A DNA stretch of 41,539 nt from NCBI GenBank assembly GCA_027450005.1, contig DAIDKO010000101.1, positions 1-41,539 of the forward strand, read 5' to 3'. Positions 8,127-17,938 of the stretch are shown here, piece after piece; within the stretch, counting starts at the first letter, position 1; each line of letters begins with the position of its first letter. A program made the translations under genes and the position numbers. The notes below the pieces were generated by a model. That model was not told the origin of the DNA, made no database searches, and was given only the letters and a program-made list of their open reading frames with translations. This DNA is from Rhodanobacter sp. (GTDB taxonomy: Bacteria; Pseudomonadota; Gammaproteobacteria; Xanthomonadales; Rhodanobacteraceae).

Positions 8127-8395
8127 AGGCGATCCAAGCGCTCATCGCGATCGTCCTGCTGGCCGCCGTGATAGGTAGCGCGATCAGCCTAGTCTGGGCG
8201 CGCAACGAGAGCCGCACGCTGTTCGTGCAGTTGACCGCGCTACAGAACCAGCGCGACGCCATGAACATCGAATATGGCCGCCTCGAGCTGGAGCAGGCCA
8301 CCTTCGCTGAGCCGCGCCGCATCGACGAGGAGGCACGACAGCAACTGGGCATGGTCGATCCGCGCCCGCAAGACATCCGGTTGCTGCGCCAATGA
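8123..8395 (+). CDS. ftsL: Cell division protein FtsL
   Basis: A 90-residue bitopic membrane protein. Residues 5-26 are one transmembrane helix ([13 protein letters not shown]), and residues 30-65 are a charged coiled-coil-forming periplasmic stretch ([10 protein letters not shown]). FtsL joins FtsB and FtsQ and helps activate FtsW-FtsI at the septum. Identification rests on size, topology and its position between rsmH and ftsI, since FtsL sequences are poorly conserved. Both ends overlap neighbours by four bases (ATGA). Confidence 0.9.
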   Translation: MKAIQALIAIVLLAAVIGSAISLVWARNESRTLFVQLTALQNQRDAMNIEYGRLELEQATFAEPRRIDEEARQQLGMVDPRPQDIRLLRQ

Positions 8396-10254
8396 CGACC
8401 TGGCGTGACCGCATCCGACCGCAACCGCAGCGCACCGTGTCGCCCGGCCGGCGTCGCGGCGCCGCACCCAGCGCGCGCAAGCGCATGGTGCTGGTGGTGG
8501 CCGTGCTCAGCCTGATTTCGCTGGGCCTGGTGGCGCGCGCGTTCGACCTGCAGGTGGTTCGCAAGCGGTTCTACCAGAAGCAGGGCGACGCGCGCTTCCT
8601 GCGCGAGGTGCCGATCCCCGTCTCGCGCGGCACGATCTTCGACCGCAACGGCCAACCGCTGGCGGTTTCCACGCCGGTCACCTCGATCTGGGCCAATCCT
8701 GCCCAGTTGCTGGCGAACTCCGACCGGATTCCCGCACTGGCTAAGGCGCTGGGCGGCGATCCGCAGCAGATTACGCAATACTTGGAGCAGCGCTCCGACC
8801 GCGAGTTCGTCTACCTGCGCCGGCAGATGCCGCCGGAGGCGGCGCAGGCCGTGCTCGACCTGGATATCCCGGGCGTCAACGGCCAGCGCGAATTCAAGCG
8901 CTTCTATCCCTCGGGCGATGTCACGGCGCTCGTGCTCGGCGTCACCAATATCGATGACCACGGCCAGGAGGGGCTGGAGCTCGCCTACGACGACTGGCTG
9001 GCCGGTAAGCCGGGCCTGAAGCGGGTGATCCGCGACGGCAGGGGCCACATCGTGGAGGATCTCGAGCAGGTACGCGCACCCAAGCCGGGGCAGAACCTCA
9101 CGCTCAGCATCGACCGCGGCATCCAGTTCCTCGCCTACAGCGAACTGAAGAAGGCAGTCGACAAGTTCGACGCCACCTCCGGCTCGATGGTGGTGATCGA
9201 CGTTCATACCGGCGAGATCCTGGCGATGGCCAGCCTGCCGAGCTACAACCCTAATGCCGTGGACGGCAGCAAGCCGTCGCAGCGACGCAACCGCGCGGTC
9301 ACCGACGTGGTCGAGCCGGGTTCCACCATGAAGGCATTCACTTTGGCGGCGGCGCTTTCCAGCGGTGCGTACACGCCGACCAGTCCGATCATCGATACCG
9401 GCAACGGCCACTGGTTCTTCCACGGCCACGACATCCGCGACGACGATCCGAACGGCCTGCTCACGCCGACCGGCGTACTCACCCGCTCCAGCAACGTGGG
9501 CGCGGCGAAGATCGCCATGACGCTCGACACCACGCTGATGTACGACACCTACCGCGCGTTCGGTTTCGGCAACACCACCGGCAGCGGATTCCCCGGCGAG
9601 TCGTCGGGACTGCTGAAGATCAGCCGCGACTGGCGCCCGCTGGAAAAAGCCATCATGGCCTACGGCTATGGCGTCAACGTCACGCCGCTGCAGCTTGCCA
9701 ACGCCTACGCCACCATCGCCGACAACGGCGTGATGCACACGCCCACTTTCATCAAGGGGGACGACAGCCCCGGCAAGCAAATCATCTCGCCCACCGTCGC
9801 GCATGAACTGGTCAGCATGCTGGAGACCGTGACAGGTCCTAACAGCACCGGCGCCAATGCGCGCATCGCCAACTACAGCGTGGCGGGCAAGACTGGCACC
9901 TCGCACCAGGCGATCGCCGGCGGTTACGCCAAAAACACCTACAACTCGCTGTTCGCCGGCATTGTCCCCGCCAGCAATCCGCAGCTGGCCGCAGTGGTAG
10001 TGATCAACGGCACCACCAAGAACGGCTATTTCGGCGGCACCGTTTCCGCTCCAGTATTTTCCGCGGTAATGGGCGGCGCGCTGCGCCTGCTCGATATCCC
10101 GCCGGACAACATCGGCCGCTGGTACGTGGGCGGCCCAATTCAGGGCAACGGCGGCTTGGTCGGTATTCAGGCGAAGCCGCCAGCCGCACCCAATGACGTG
10201 CCAGTGCACGAGGCGCCGGTGGACGAAGTTCCGGCTGATGGAGGCACGCCATGA
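8392..10254 (+). CDS. ftsI: Peptidoglycan D,D-transpeptidase FtsI (PBP3)
   Basis: The septal class B penicillin-binding protein, which cross-links new peptidoglycan with its partner FtsW. It has 620 residues: a short cytoplasmic Arg-rich tail, one transmembrane helix near residues 27-48, a dimerisation/pedestal domain (S-R-G-T-I-F-D-R-N-G near 77-86) and the transpeptidase domain. Catalytic motifs are all intact: S311-T-M-K (the acylated Ser), S366-S-N, and K500-T-G. The ATG overlaps the ftsL stop (ATGA), and its own stop overlaps the murE start. A Pro/Glu/Val-rich tail follows residue 590. No lesions were seen. Confidence 0.97.
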   Translation: MTTWRDRIRPQPQRTVSPGRRRGAAPSARKRMVLVVAVLSLISLGLVARAFDLQVVRKRFYQKQGDARFLREVPIPVSRGTIFDRNGQPLAVSTPVTSIWANPAQLLANSDRIPALAKALGGDPQQITQYLEQRSDREFVYLRRQMPPEAAQAVLDLDIPGVNGQREFKRFYPSGDVTALVLGVTNIDDHGQEGLELAYDDWLAGKPGLKRVIRDGRGHIVEDLEQVRAPKPGQNLTLSIDRGIQFLAYSELKKAVDKFDATSGSMVVIDVHTGEILAMASLPSYNPNAVDGSKPSQRRNRAVTDVVEPGSTMKAFTLAAALSSGAYTPTSPIIDTGNGHWFFHGHDIRDDDPNGLLTPTGVLTRSSNVGAAKIAMTLDTTLMYDTYRAFGFGNTTGSGFPGESSGLLKISRDWRPLEKAIMAYGYGVNVTPLQLANAYATIADNGVMHTPTFIKGDDSPGKQIISPTVAHELVSMLETVTGPNSTGANARIANYSVAGKTGTSHQAIAGGYAKNTYNSLFAGIVPASNPQLAAVVVINGTTKNGYFGGTVSAPVFSAVMGGALRLLDIPPDNIGRWYVGGPIQGNGGLVGIQAKPPAAPNDVPVHEAPVDEVPADGGTP

Positions 10255-11729
10255 ACAACGGACGCCTCGACCAATTGCTGCTGGGCATTGCCGACGTGGC
10301 GCCGGCCGCCGCAGGGATCGTGGTGTCCGGCCTGGCGCTGGATTCGCGCAAGGTTCGCCACGGCGACGCTTTCTTCGCCCTGCGCGGCATACAAGGCCAT
10401 GGCATTCAGTTTGCCGGCAGCGCGGTGCAGCGCGGTGCAGCCGTGGTGCTGGCCGAGGCGCCGGTGGTCGAGGTCGCGCCGCTGGAGGTGCCGGTACTTT
10501 GGATCGACGGCCTGCAGGCAAAGGTTGGTGAAATCGCCGCGCGTTTCCACGTCCGTCCGTCGGAAGAGCTGCGCGTGATCGGCGTCACCGGCACCAACGG
10601 TAAGACGTCCACCGTGCAACTGCTGGCGCAGGCGCTGGAGTTTCTCGGTCATCGTACGGCGAGTATCGGCACCTTGGGCGCCGGCCTGCATGGCCGTCTG
10701 CGCGACGGCGAACGTACCACCCCGGACGCGATCAGCGTGCACGGCCTGCTGGCGGAGTTCCGTGACGCCGGCGCCACGCACGTGGCGATGGAAGTGTCCT
10801 CGCACGCCCTGGAGCAGGGACGCGTCGGCGCAGTGGAGTTCGAAGTCGCTGCGTTCACCAACCTGACCCGCGACCACTTGGACTATCACGGCAGCATGGA
10901 AGCCTACGGCGCGGCCAAGGCCAAGTTGTTTGCCTGGCCCGGCCTGCGCGCCGCGGTTGTCAATGGCGACGACGGGTTCGGCGCGCAATTGCTGGCGCAG
11001 CTGCCGCCGGGCGTGCGCGCGTTGCGCGTCAGCGCCAAGGGCGATGCCGTAGCGGACGTGTCGGCAACCAACGTAGTCAGCTCTGCCGAAGGCCTGGCCT
11101 TCGTGCTGCGCACGCCCTGGGGCACGCACGCCGTACGCAGCCGCCTGCTGGGCCTCTTCAACGTGGCCAACCTGCTCACCGTTGCTGCCTGTCTTGGCGC
11201 ACTGGACGAACCGTTCGACCGTGTCGCGGCGGCGCTGGAAAGCCTGCAGCCGGTCAACGGCCGCATGAGCCGGTTGGGCGGACGCAACGGCCTACCGCTG
11301 GTGGTGGTGGACTATGCGCACACGCCCGATGCGCTGGAACAGGTGTTGAGGGCGGTGCGCGCGCACTGCCGCGGTCGGCTGATCTGCGTGTTCGGCTGCG
11401 GCGGCGAACGCGACGCGGGCAAGCGTCCGCTGATGGGGGCGATCGCGGCGCGACTGGCCGACGTGGCGATCGTCACCGACGACAACCCACGCGGCGATAA
11501 CGGCGACGCCATCGTGGCGCAGATCGTGGCGGGCATGGGTGCGGCGCGCGAGTATGCCGTGCAGCGCGACCGTGCCGCCGCGATCGGGCAGGCGCTGGAG
11601 CTGGCCGCGGCCAACGACGTGGTAGTGATTGCCGGCAAGGGCCACGAAACCTACCAGGAGGGCGCGGCGGGCAAGCGTCCGTTCGACGACATGCTGGTCG
11701 CGCGCGCGGCACTGGAGCGACGCGCATGA
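10251..11729 (+). CDS. murE: UDP-MurNAc-tripeptide synthetase (meso-diaminopimelate-adding)
   Basis: A 492-residue ATP-dependent Mur ligase that adds the third amino acid to the peptidoglycan precursor. The ATP loop V-T-G-T-N-G-K-T-S lies at 112-120. The motif D411-N-P-R-G, which in characterised MurE enzymes reads out meso-diaminopimelate (lysine enzymes differ), predicts an A1-gamma type wall. It overlaps ftsI upstream and murF downstream by four bases each. In the E. coli cluster murD separates mraY from ftsW. Here it does not, so the substrate of this MurE depends on a second-residue ligase encoded elsewhere. Confidence 0.96.
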   Translation: MNNGRLDQLLLGIADVAPAAAGIVVSGLALDSRKVRHGDAFFALRGIQGHGIQFAGSAVQRGAAVVLAEAPVVEVAPLEVPVLWIDGLQAKVGEIAARFHVRPSEELRVIGVTGTNGKTSTVQLLAQALEFLGHRTASIGTLGAGLHGRLRDGERTTPDAISVHGLLAEFRDAGATHVAMEVSSHALEQGRVGAVEFEVAAFTNLTRDHLDYHGSMEAYGAAKAKLFAWPGLRAAVVNGDDGFGAQLLAQLPPGVRALRVSAKGDAVADVSATNVVSSAEGLAFVLRTPWGTHAVRSRLLGLFNVANLLTVAACLGALDEPFDRVAAALESLQPVNGRMSRLGGRNGLPLVVVDYAHTPDALEQVLRAVRAHCRGRLICVFGCGGERDAGKRPLMGAIAARLADVAIVTDDNPRGDNGDAIVAQIVAGMGAAREYAVQRDRAAAIGQALELAAANDVVVIAGKGHETYQEGAAGKRPFDDMLVARAALERRA

Positions 11730-13093
11730 TGCGACTCGGTGCCATCGCGATGTGGACGCATGGCCGCCTGCTTGGTGACGACGCTGCGGTGGTCGGCGTG
11801 GCAATCGACACCCGCAAGCTCAGCCCCGGCGACCTGTTTGCCGCGTTCAAGGGCGAACGCGTGGACGGTCACGACTATCTCGCGCAGGCGCAGGCCGCGG
11901 GTGCCGCCGGTGCGCTGGTCTCGCGCAAGGTCGATAGCCCGCTGTCGCAGGTGCTGGTGGACGACGTGGAGGCGGCGCTGGGTGACCTCGCCAGCGCGGT
12001 CCGCGCGCAGCGCCATGCACGGGTGATCGGCATCACCGGGTCGAACGGCAAGACCACGGTGAAGACGCTGACCGCCTCGATCCTGTCTTTGCACGGCCGC
12101 ACCCATGTCAACACCGGCAGCTTCAACAACGAAATTGGCCTGCCGCTGACCCTGCTGTCGATGCCCGAGGACGCTGAATACGCCGTGCTTGAAATGGGTG
12201 CCGGCAAGCCAGGCGACATCGCCTATCTGGCTGCCATCGCGCGGCCCGATATCGGCCTGGTGAACCTCATCGCGCCCGCGCATCTTGAGCGCATGGGCAG
12301 CGTGGAAGGCGTGGCCGAGACCAAGGGTGCGCTGTACCAGGCGCTGCCGGCGGACGGCGTGGCGATCATCAATGCAGACGACGCGTTCGCCGGGTTCTTC
12401 GCCGGCCTGACCGGTGCGCGCCATGTGCTGCGCTTCGGGCTGGACCGCCCGGCCGACGTGGGTGCGGAGAACGTGGAGCCGCGCGCCGACGGCTCGCGCT
12501 TCACGCTCGTCACGCCGCAAGGCAGGGCGGAGGTGAACCTCGCGCTGCCCGGACGCCACAACGTCGCCAACGCGCTGGCCGCGGCATCCATTGCGCTGGC
12601 GCTGAACGTGCCGGTCGCCACGATCGCGGCCGGGTTGGAGCAGGCGCAAGCCGTCACCGGCCGCTTGCGCCGCATCGCCCTGCCTGGCGGCACCACGCTG
12701 ATCGACGACAGCTACAACGCCAATCCCAGCTCGATGGCCGCGGCCATCGACACGCTGGCGTTGGCCAGCGGCGAACGCTGGCTGGTGCTGGGTGACATGG
12801 CCGAGCTGGGCGCCGATGCAAGCGCATTGCATGCCGGCGTGGGCGCGAAGGCGCGCGAGCGCGGCATTGAACGCGTATTCGCCGTCGGTCCGCTGGGTGC
12901 GTCGGCGGTCGAGGCCTTCGGCGCCGGCGCACAGCACTTTGCGGACAAGAAGGCGCTGATCGCCGCACTGAAGGCGAATCTCCGCGACGACGTGACCTGT
13001 CTGGTCAAGGGTTCGCATTCCTCCGGGATGGAGCAAGTGGTGAAGGCACTGGAAAACGCCAACAAACAAGAGGGCGCATCCGATGCTGCTTGA
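11726..13093 (+). CDS. murF: UDP-MurNAc-tripeptide:D-Ala-D-Ala ligase
   Basis: MurF joins D-Ala-D-Ala to the UDP-MurNAc-tripeptide, completing the pentapeptide. The 455-residue protein has the Mur ligase ATP loop G102-I-T-G-S-N-G-K-T-T, the E-M-G-A-G segment near residue 157, and D-D-S-Y-N-A-N-P near 327, characteristic of MurF. It overlaps murE by four bases (ATGA), and its last codons overlap the mraY start by 11 bases. The D-Ala-D-Ala it uses is made by Ddl, encoded farther down the same cluster. Confidence 0.96.
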   Translation: MMRLGAIAMWTHGRLLGDDAAVVGVAIDTRKLSPGDLFAAFKGERVDGHDYLAQAQAAGAAGALVSRKVDSPLSQVLVDDVEAALGDLASAVRAQRHARVIGITGSNGKTTVKTLTASILSLHGRTHVNTGSFNNEIGLPLTLLSMPEDAEYAVLEMGAGKPGDIAYLAAIARPDIGLVNLIAPAHLERMGSVEGVAETKGALYQALPADGVAIINADDAFAGFFAGLTGARHVLRFGLDRPADVGAENVEPRADGSRFTLVTPQGRAEVNLALPGRHNVANALAAASIALALNVPVATIAAGLEQAQAVTGRLRRIALPGGTTLIDDSYNANPSSMAAAIDTLALASGERWLVLGDMAELGADASALHAGVGAKARERGIERVFAVGPLGASAVEAFGAGAQHFADKKALIAALKANLRDDVTCLVKGSHSSGMEQVVKALENANKQEGASDAA

Positions 13094-14183
13094 ACTTGCG
13101 GACTGGATGGCGCGGCACTTCACCACGCTGCACCTGTTCCAGTACATCACCTTCCGAACCATCATGGCTGCGCTCACCGCGCTGGCGCTCTCGCTTTTGT
13201 GCGGCCCCTGGCTGATCAACCGGCTGGCCGCGCTCAAGGCGGGCCAGGTGGTACGCAGCGATGGTCCGCAGTCGCATCTCTCCAAGGCCGGCACGCCCAC
13301 CATGGGCGGCGTCATGATCCTGCTTGCGGTGACTGCGGCCACGCTGCTATGGGCCGACCTGCACAACCGTTATGTATGGGTCGTGCTGGCGGTGATGCTG
13401 AGCTTCGGTCTGATCGGCTTCTACGACGATTACCGCAAGCTGGTGCTCAAGGACAGCCGCGGCCTCGCCTCGCGCTGGAAGTATTTCTGGCAGTCGGTGT
13501 TTGGTCTGGGCGCGGCGCTGTTTCTCTATTTCAGCGCGCCGCACGCCGTGGGCAACGCGCCGGTAGCGGAGACAGCGCTGTTCGTGCCGCTGTTCAAGCA
13601 CGTAGCCATCCCGCTGGGCGCATTTTTCGTCGTGGTGGCGTATTTCATCGTAGTGGGCTTCTCCAACGCGGTGAACCTCACCGACGGCCTCGATGGCCTC
13701 GCCATCATGCCGACGGTGCTGGTGGCCAGCGCGCTGGGCACGTTCGCGTACCTAGCCGGCAACAAGGTGTTCTCCGAATACCTCGGCATTCCGTCGATCC
13801 CCGGTGCAGGCGAGCTGGCGATCTATTGCGGTGCGCTGGCAGGTGCCGGCCTGGGGTTCCTGTGGTTCAACACCTACCCGGCACAGGTGTTCATGGGCGA
13901 TGTGGGCGCATTGGCGATCGGTGCCGCATTGGGCTGCATCGCTGTGATCGTGCGGCAAGAGATCGTGCTGCTGGTGATGGGCGGCGTTTTCGTGCTCGAA
14001 ACCGCCTCTGTGATGATCCAGGTGGCCAGCTTCAAGCTCACCGGCAAGCGCGTGTTCCGCATGGCGCCGATCCACCATCACTTCGAGCTCAAAGGCTGGC
14101 CCGAGCCGCGGGTGATCGTGCGCTTCTGGATCATCAGCGTCGTGCTGGTGCTGATCGGCCTCGCTACCTTAAAGGTGCGCTGA
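13083..14183 (+). CDS. mraY: Phospho-MurNAc-pentapeptide translocase
   Basis: MraY transfers phospho-MurNAc-pentapeptide to undecaprenyl phosphate, giving lipid I at the inner membrane. The 366-residue protein has about ten hydrophobic helices. The conserved cytoplasmic active-site acids are present: F113-Y-D-D-Y, N195[10 protein letters not shown], and M-G-D-V-G-A-L-A near 270-280. The C-terminal H-H-H-F-E-L-K-G-W motif is also there. Its start lies inside the last codons of murF, and ftsW begins one base after its stop. This is the junction where murD sits in E. coli, but there is no space for it here. Confidence 0.97.
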   Translation: MLLELADWMARHFTTLHLFQYITFRTIMAALTALALSLLCGPWLINRLAALKAGQVVRSDGPQSHLSKAGTPTMGGVMILLAVTAATLLWADLHNRYVWVVLAVMLSFGLIGFYDDYRKLVLKDSRGLASRWKYFWQSVFGLGAALFLYFSAPHAVGNAPVAETALFVPLFKHVAIPLGAFFVVVAYFIVVGFSNAVNLTDGLDGLAIMPTVLVASALGTFAYLAGNKVFSEYLGIPSIPGAGELAIYCGALAGAGLGFLWFNTYPAQVFMGDVGALAIGAALGCIAVIVRQEIVLLVMGGVFVLETASVMIQVASFKLTGKRVFRMAPIHHHFELKGWPEPRVIVRFWIISVVLVLIGLATLKVR

Positions 14184-14184
14184 G

Positions 14185-15423
14185 ATGTTCGCCTTCGGCA
14201 CATCGCAGGCGGTCAAGCGACAGGGCCCGCGCGGCAGCTTCGATCGGTGGCTGTTATTCGGGCTGGTCGGGCTGGCCAGCGTGGGACTAGTGATGGTGAC
14301 CTCCAGCTCCATCGCGGTGGCCGACAGCAGCCATCTCGGCTCCTTTTACTACCTCAAGAGGGATGTGCTGTTCCTCTCGCTGGGCGCCATCGCGGCCGGC
14401 GTAGCGATGCGGCTGGAGCTCAAGTTGCTAGAGAAGTACGCCTTTCCGCTGCTTGGCATGGGGTTCGTGCTACTGCTGGCTGTGTTCGTGCCCCATCTCG
14501 GCATGCGCATCAACGGTGCGCGGCGCTGGCTGAACCTGGTGATTACCAGCTTCCAGCCGGTGGAGGCGGTGAAGCTGATCGTGGTGGTGTACTTGGCGAG
14601 CTACCTGGTTCGCCGCCGCGACAGCATCGAGACGGAATTCCTCGGCTTGTTCAAGCCGATCATGGTGGCCGGTGCCGTGGTGGTGCTGCTGTTGATGCAG
14701 CCAGACTTCGGCTCGTCGGCGCTGGTGATTTCGGTGACCATCGCGATGGTGTGGCTGGGCGGCGCGCGGCCGATCTACCTGTGTGGCATGGGTATGCCGC
14801 TGATGCCGCTGCTGTACATCGCGGCGACCGGCGAAAGCTATCGCGTGAAGCGGCTCACTTCTTTCATGAATCCGTGGGAACACCCATTCACCGACGGCTT
14901 CCAGCTAACCCAGTCGCTGATGGCGATCGGCCGTGGCGAGTGGACGGGCGTGGGCTTGGGTTCCAGCGTGCTGAAGCTGTCCTACCTGCCCGAGGCGCAC
15001 ACCGACTTCATTTTCGCGGTGATCGGCGAAGAGCTTGGCTTGGTCGGCATCGTGCTGGTGATGAGCCTGTTCGCCCTGGTGGTGGCGCGCGGCCTGGCGA
15101 TGGGCCTTAGGGGCGTCGAGGTGGGCCAGCGCTTCGCAGGCTATGTCGCGTTCGGCATCTCGCTGATGCTGGCGATGCAGGCCATCGTGTCGGTCGGCGT
15201 GAACCTCGGCGCGCTGCCCACCAAGGGCCTCACCCTGCCGTTGATCAGCTACGGCGGCTCGTCGATGGTGCTGACTTGCGCCATGGCCGGGGTGCTGTTG
15301 CGCGCTACATACGAAATCAACCGTGCGCTGGATGCGCGGCAGATCGCCAAACGCATGCCGGAAGCGGTGGCCGCTCCCGACGCGAACGGCGCGGCACGTC
15401 CGCGCGAGGCGGCGGCGGCATGA
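14185..15423 (+). CDS. ftsW: Septal peptidoglycan polymerase FtsW
   Basis: FtsW is the SEDS-family glycosyltransferase that polymerises lipid II at the septum together with FtsI. The 412-residue protein has about ten transmembrane segments after a short basic tail. It carries G-A-R-R-W-L near residue 112, the periplasmic loop F-M-N-P-W-E-H-P-F-T-D-G-F-Q near 228-242, and the C-terminal P-L-I-S-Y-G-G-S-S signature near 352. The ATG is one base after the mraY stop. Its stop overlaps the murG start (ATGA). An Ala-rich cytoplasmic tail ends the protein. Confidence 0.97.
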   Translation: MFAFGTSQAVKRQGPRGSFDRWLLFGLVGLASVGLVMVTSSSIAVADSSHLGSFYYLKRDVLFLSLGAIAAGVAMRLELKLLEKYAFPLLGMGFVLLLAVFVPHLGMRINGARRWLNLVITSFQPVEAVKLIVVVYLASYLVRRRDSIETEFLGLFKPIMVAGAVVVLLLMQPDFGSSALVISVTIAMVWLGGARPIYLCGMGMPLMPLLYIAATGESYRVKRLTSFMNPWEHPFTDGFQLTQSLMAIGRGEWTGVGLGSSVLKLSYLPEAHTDFIFAVIGEELGLVGIVLVMSLFALVVARGLAMGLRGVEVGQRFAGYVAFGISLMLAMQAIVSVGVNLGALPTKGLTLPLISYGGSSMVLTCAMAGVLLRATYEINRALDARQIAKRMPEAVAAPDANGAARPREAAAA

Positions 15424-16496
15424 GCATCGATACCCGTCCCGTGCTTATTATGGCCGGCGGTACCGGCGGTCACATATTCCCCGGCCTCGCCGTGGCCGAG
15501 ACGCTGCGCGCGCAAGGCGTGCCGGTGGCCTGGCTGGGCGCGGTGGGCGGCATGGAGGCGAAGGTGGTGCCGGCGCACGGCATCGAGCTGCACTCCATCC
15601 GCGTGGGAGGCCTGCGCGGCAAGGGATGGAAGACGCGCCTCGCAGCGCCGCTGATGCTGCTGCGCGCACTGCTGGCTTCGCTTGCCGTATTGCGTCGGCT
15701 CAATCCGCGCAGCGTTCTTTCGATGGGCGGCTACGTGGCCGGTCCCGGTGGCCTGGCCGCTCGCCTGCTGCGTCGGCCGCTGCTGGTGCACGAACAGAAC
15801 CGTGTGGCCGGCTTCACCAACCGCAAGCTCGCGGTGCACGCGCAGCGCGTGCTGGCCGGCTTCGCGGATGCCCTGCCGAAGGCGGAATGGGTGGGCAACC
15901 CGGTGCGTGCCGCTATCGCCGCACTGGCACCGCCGGCCCAACGCTTCGGCGGACACGCGGCGCGTGCGCACCTGCTGGTGTTGGGCGGCAGCCTCGGCGC
16001 GCGCGCACTCAACCTCGCACTGCCACAGGCGCTGGCGCTGCTGCCAGCGGAGCGGCGCCCAGAGGTGTTGCACCAGTGCGGTAATCGTGGTCTCGACGAG
16101 GCGCGCGAGGCCTATGCCGAAGCCGGCGTCAAGGCGCAGGTGGTGCCGTTCATAGAAGACATGGCGGGCACCTACGGCTGGGCCGACCTCGCGGTCTGCC
16201 GCGCCGGCGCGCTGACCCTGGCCGAACTCACTGCGGCGGGGCTTGGCGCGGTGCTGGTGCCGTTCCCGCACGCCGTGGACGACCACCAGACCCGTAACGC
16301 CGAGGCGCTGGTCGCCGCCGGCGCCGCCGAACACATACAGGAACGTGATTTGAACGTGGAACAACTGGCGCAGCGCCTCGATGTGCTGCTGGCCGACCGC
16401 GCGCGTCTGCTCGCCATGGCGGAAGCCGCGCGCGCGCTGGCCAAGCCCGATGCGGCGGTCGCGATCGCCCGCGCCTGCCTGGAGGTAGCGGCATGA
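15420..16496 (+). CDS. murG: UDP-GlcNAc:lipid I GlcNAc transferase
   Basis: MurG is the peripheral inner-membrane GT-B glycosyltransferase that converts lipid I to lipid II. From ATG 15420 (overlapping the ftsW stop) it is 358 residues. Residues 12-18 (A-G-G-T-G-G-H) are the diphosphate-binding loop, G-G-S-L-G-A-R-A near 190 is the second glycine loop, and A-G-A-L-T-L-A-E-L near 262 lies in the UDP-GlcNAc site. The stop overlaps the murC start by four bases. The frame is open for another 48 codons upstream, but that part is antisense-like read-through of ftsW. Confidence 0.96.
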   Translation: MSIDTRPVLIMAGGTGGHIFPGLAVAETLRAQGVPVAWLGAVGGMEAKVVPAHGIELHSIRVGGLRGKGWKTRLAAPLMLLRALLASLAVLRRLNPRSVLSMGGYVAGPGGLAARLLRRPLLVHEQNRVAGFTNRKLAVHAQRVLAGFADALPKAEWVGNPVRAAIAALAPPAQRFGGHAARAHLLVLGGSLGARALNLALPQALALLPAERRPEVLHQCGNRGLDEAREAYAEAGVKAQVVPFIEDMAGTYGWADLAVCRAGALTLAELTAAGLGAVLVPFPHAVDDHQTRNAEALVAAGAAEHIQERDLNVEQLAQRLDVLLADRARLLAMAEAARALAKPDAAVAIARACLEVAA

Positions 16497-17938
16497 CGCC
16501 CCGCCGGCTGCTCGCCCACGAAGACCTGATGACCACGTTCCGCCGCGTGCATTTTATCGGCATCGGTGGCGTGGGCATGAGCGGCATCGCGGAGGTGCTG
16601 CACAACCTCGGCTACGCGGTGTCCGGCTCGGACAAATCGAACTCGCCCACCGCGCAGCGCCTCGCACGGCTGGGCCTAGTGGTGCACGTGGGCCACGATG
16701 CCGCGAACGTGGGCGATGCCGACGTGGTGGTGACCTCCAGTGCTATCCAGGCGGACAACCCCGAACTGGTGGCCGCCCGTGCCGCGCGCATCCCGGTTAT
16801 CCCGCGCGCCGAGATGCTGGGCGAGCTGATGCGCTTCCGCCGCGGCATCGCCATTGCCGGCACGCACGGCAAAACCACCACCACCAGCCTTGTCGCCAGC
16901 GTGCTGGCCGAGGCGAACTACGACCCCACCTTCGTGATCGGCGGCCAGCTCAACGCGGCCGGTGCCAACGCCAGGCTGGGCACCGGGCAGTACCTAGTGG
17001 CGGAGGCCGACGAATCGGATGGATCGTTCCTCCTGCTGTCGCCGGTGATCGCCGCGGTCACCAATATCGACGCTGACCACCTAGAGAACTACCACGGCGA
17101 TTTCGCCGAGGTGAAGAAGGCCTTCGGCGACTTCCTGCATCGCCTGCCGTTCTATGGCCTGGCGGTGTTGTGCGTGGACGATGCCGAAGTGGCCAGGCTA
17201 GCGAAGACCACCTCGCGCCGCGTGATGACTTACGGCATCGCCTGCGCCGATGCCGACGTGCGTGCATCCAATGTGCGCCAGCAAGGCTTCCAGATGCATT
17301 TCGACCTGCATCTGCCCGGCAACGCCGACGCGGTGGCCGTGACGCTGAACCTGCCGGGGCGGCACAACGTTCTGAACGCGCTGGCGGCCGCCAGCATCGG
17401 CTGGCAGCTCGGCGTGGGGGCAGAGGCGATTGCCCACGCGCTGGCGAACTTTCAGGGCGTCGGCCGGCGTTTCCATCGCCGTGGCGAGCTGGCCCTCGAC
17501 CGGGGTGCCGTGCTGCTGGTGGACGACTACGGCCATCATCCCCGCGAACTGGCCGCGGTATTCGCGGCGGCGCGTGGTGGCTGGCCGGAACGGCGCTTGG
17601 TGGTCGGATTCCAGCCGCACCGCTACAGCCGCACGCGCGACCTGCTGGATGACTTCGCGAACGTGCTGGCCGAGGCCGACGTGCTGGTGCTGACCGAGGT
17701 TTATCCCGCTGGCGAAGCGCACATTTCCGGAGCCGACGGTCGCGCGCTGGCGCGTGCGGTGCGCGCGCGCGGCAAGGTCGATCCGGTGCTGATCGAGCAC
17801 CCGCGCGAACTCAAGGACACACTGCCGGCGCTGCTGCGCGACGGCGACCTGCTGCTGCTGCTCGGCGCCGGCGATATCGGCGCGGCGGCCGTGGAACTGG
17901 CGCAGTTGGGCCAACTCAAGACCAAGGGCGCCGCGTGA
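16493..17938 (+). CDS. murC: UDP-MurNAc:L-alanine ligase
   Basis: MurC adds L-alanine to UDP-MurNAc, the first amino-acid step of peptidoglycan precursor synthesis. The 481-residue protein shows [12 protein letters not shown] near residue 18, the ATP loop G123-T-H-G-K-T-T-T-T-S, and D-D-Y-G-H-H-P near 344. I took the ATG at 16493 because it overlaps murG (ATGA) and has GGAGGTAGC upstream. The ATG at 16529, where homology begins more strictly, is the alternative. Confidence 0.96.
   Translation: MTPRRLLAHEDLMTTFRRVHFIGIGGVGMSGIAEVLHNLGYAVSGSDKSNSPTAQRLARLGLVVHVGHDAANVGDADVVVTSSAIQADNPELVAARAARIPVIPRAEMLGELMRFRRGIAIAGTHGKTTTTSLVASVLAEANYDPTFVIGGQLNAAGANARLGTGQYLVAEADESDGSFLLLSPVIAAVTNIDADHLENYHGDFAEVKKAFGDFLHRLPFYGLAVLCVDDAEVARLAKTTSRRVMTYGIACADADVRASNVRQQGFQMHFDLHLPGNADAVAVTLNLPGRHNVLNALAAASIGWQLGVGAEAIAHALANFQGVGRRFHRRGELALDRGAVLLVDDYGHHPRELAAVFAAARGGWPERRLVVGFQPHRYSRTRDLLDDFANVLAEADVLVLTEVYPAGEAHISGADGRALARAVRARGKVDPVLIEHPRELKDTLPALLRDGDLLLLLGAGDIGAAAVELAQLGQLKTKGAA

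Noticed and set aside
7939-10521. 860-codon minus-strand open frame antisense to ftsI
   Set aside because: A shadow of a GC-rich gene: it is Arg/Ala/Gly/His-rich, has no family motifs, and covers ftsI, ftsL and parts of rsmH and murE, which are all clearly real on the plus strand.
11651-13366. 571-codon minus-strand open frame antisense to murF and the mraY start
   Set aside because: Same kind of high-GC shadow; no domain and no ribosome binding site context.
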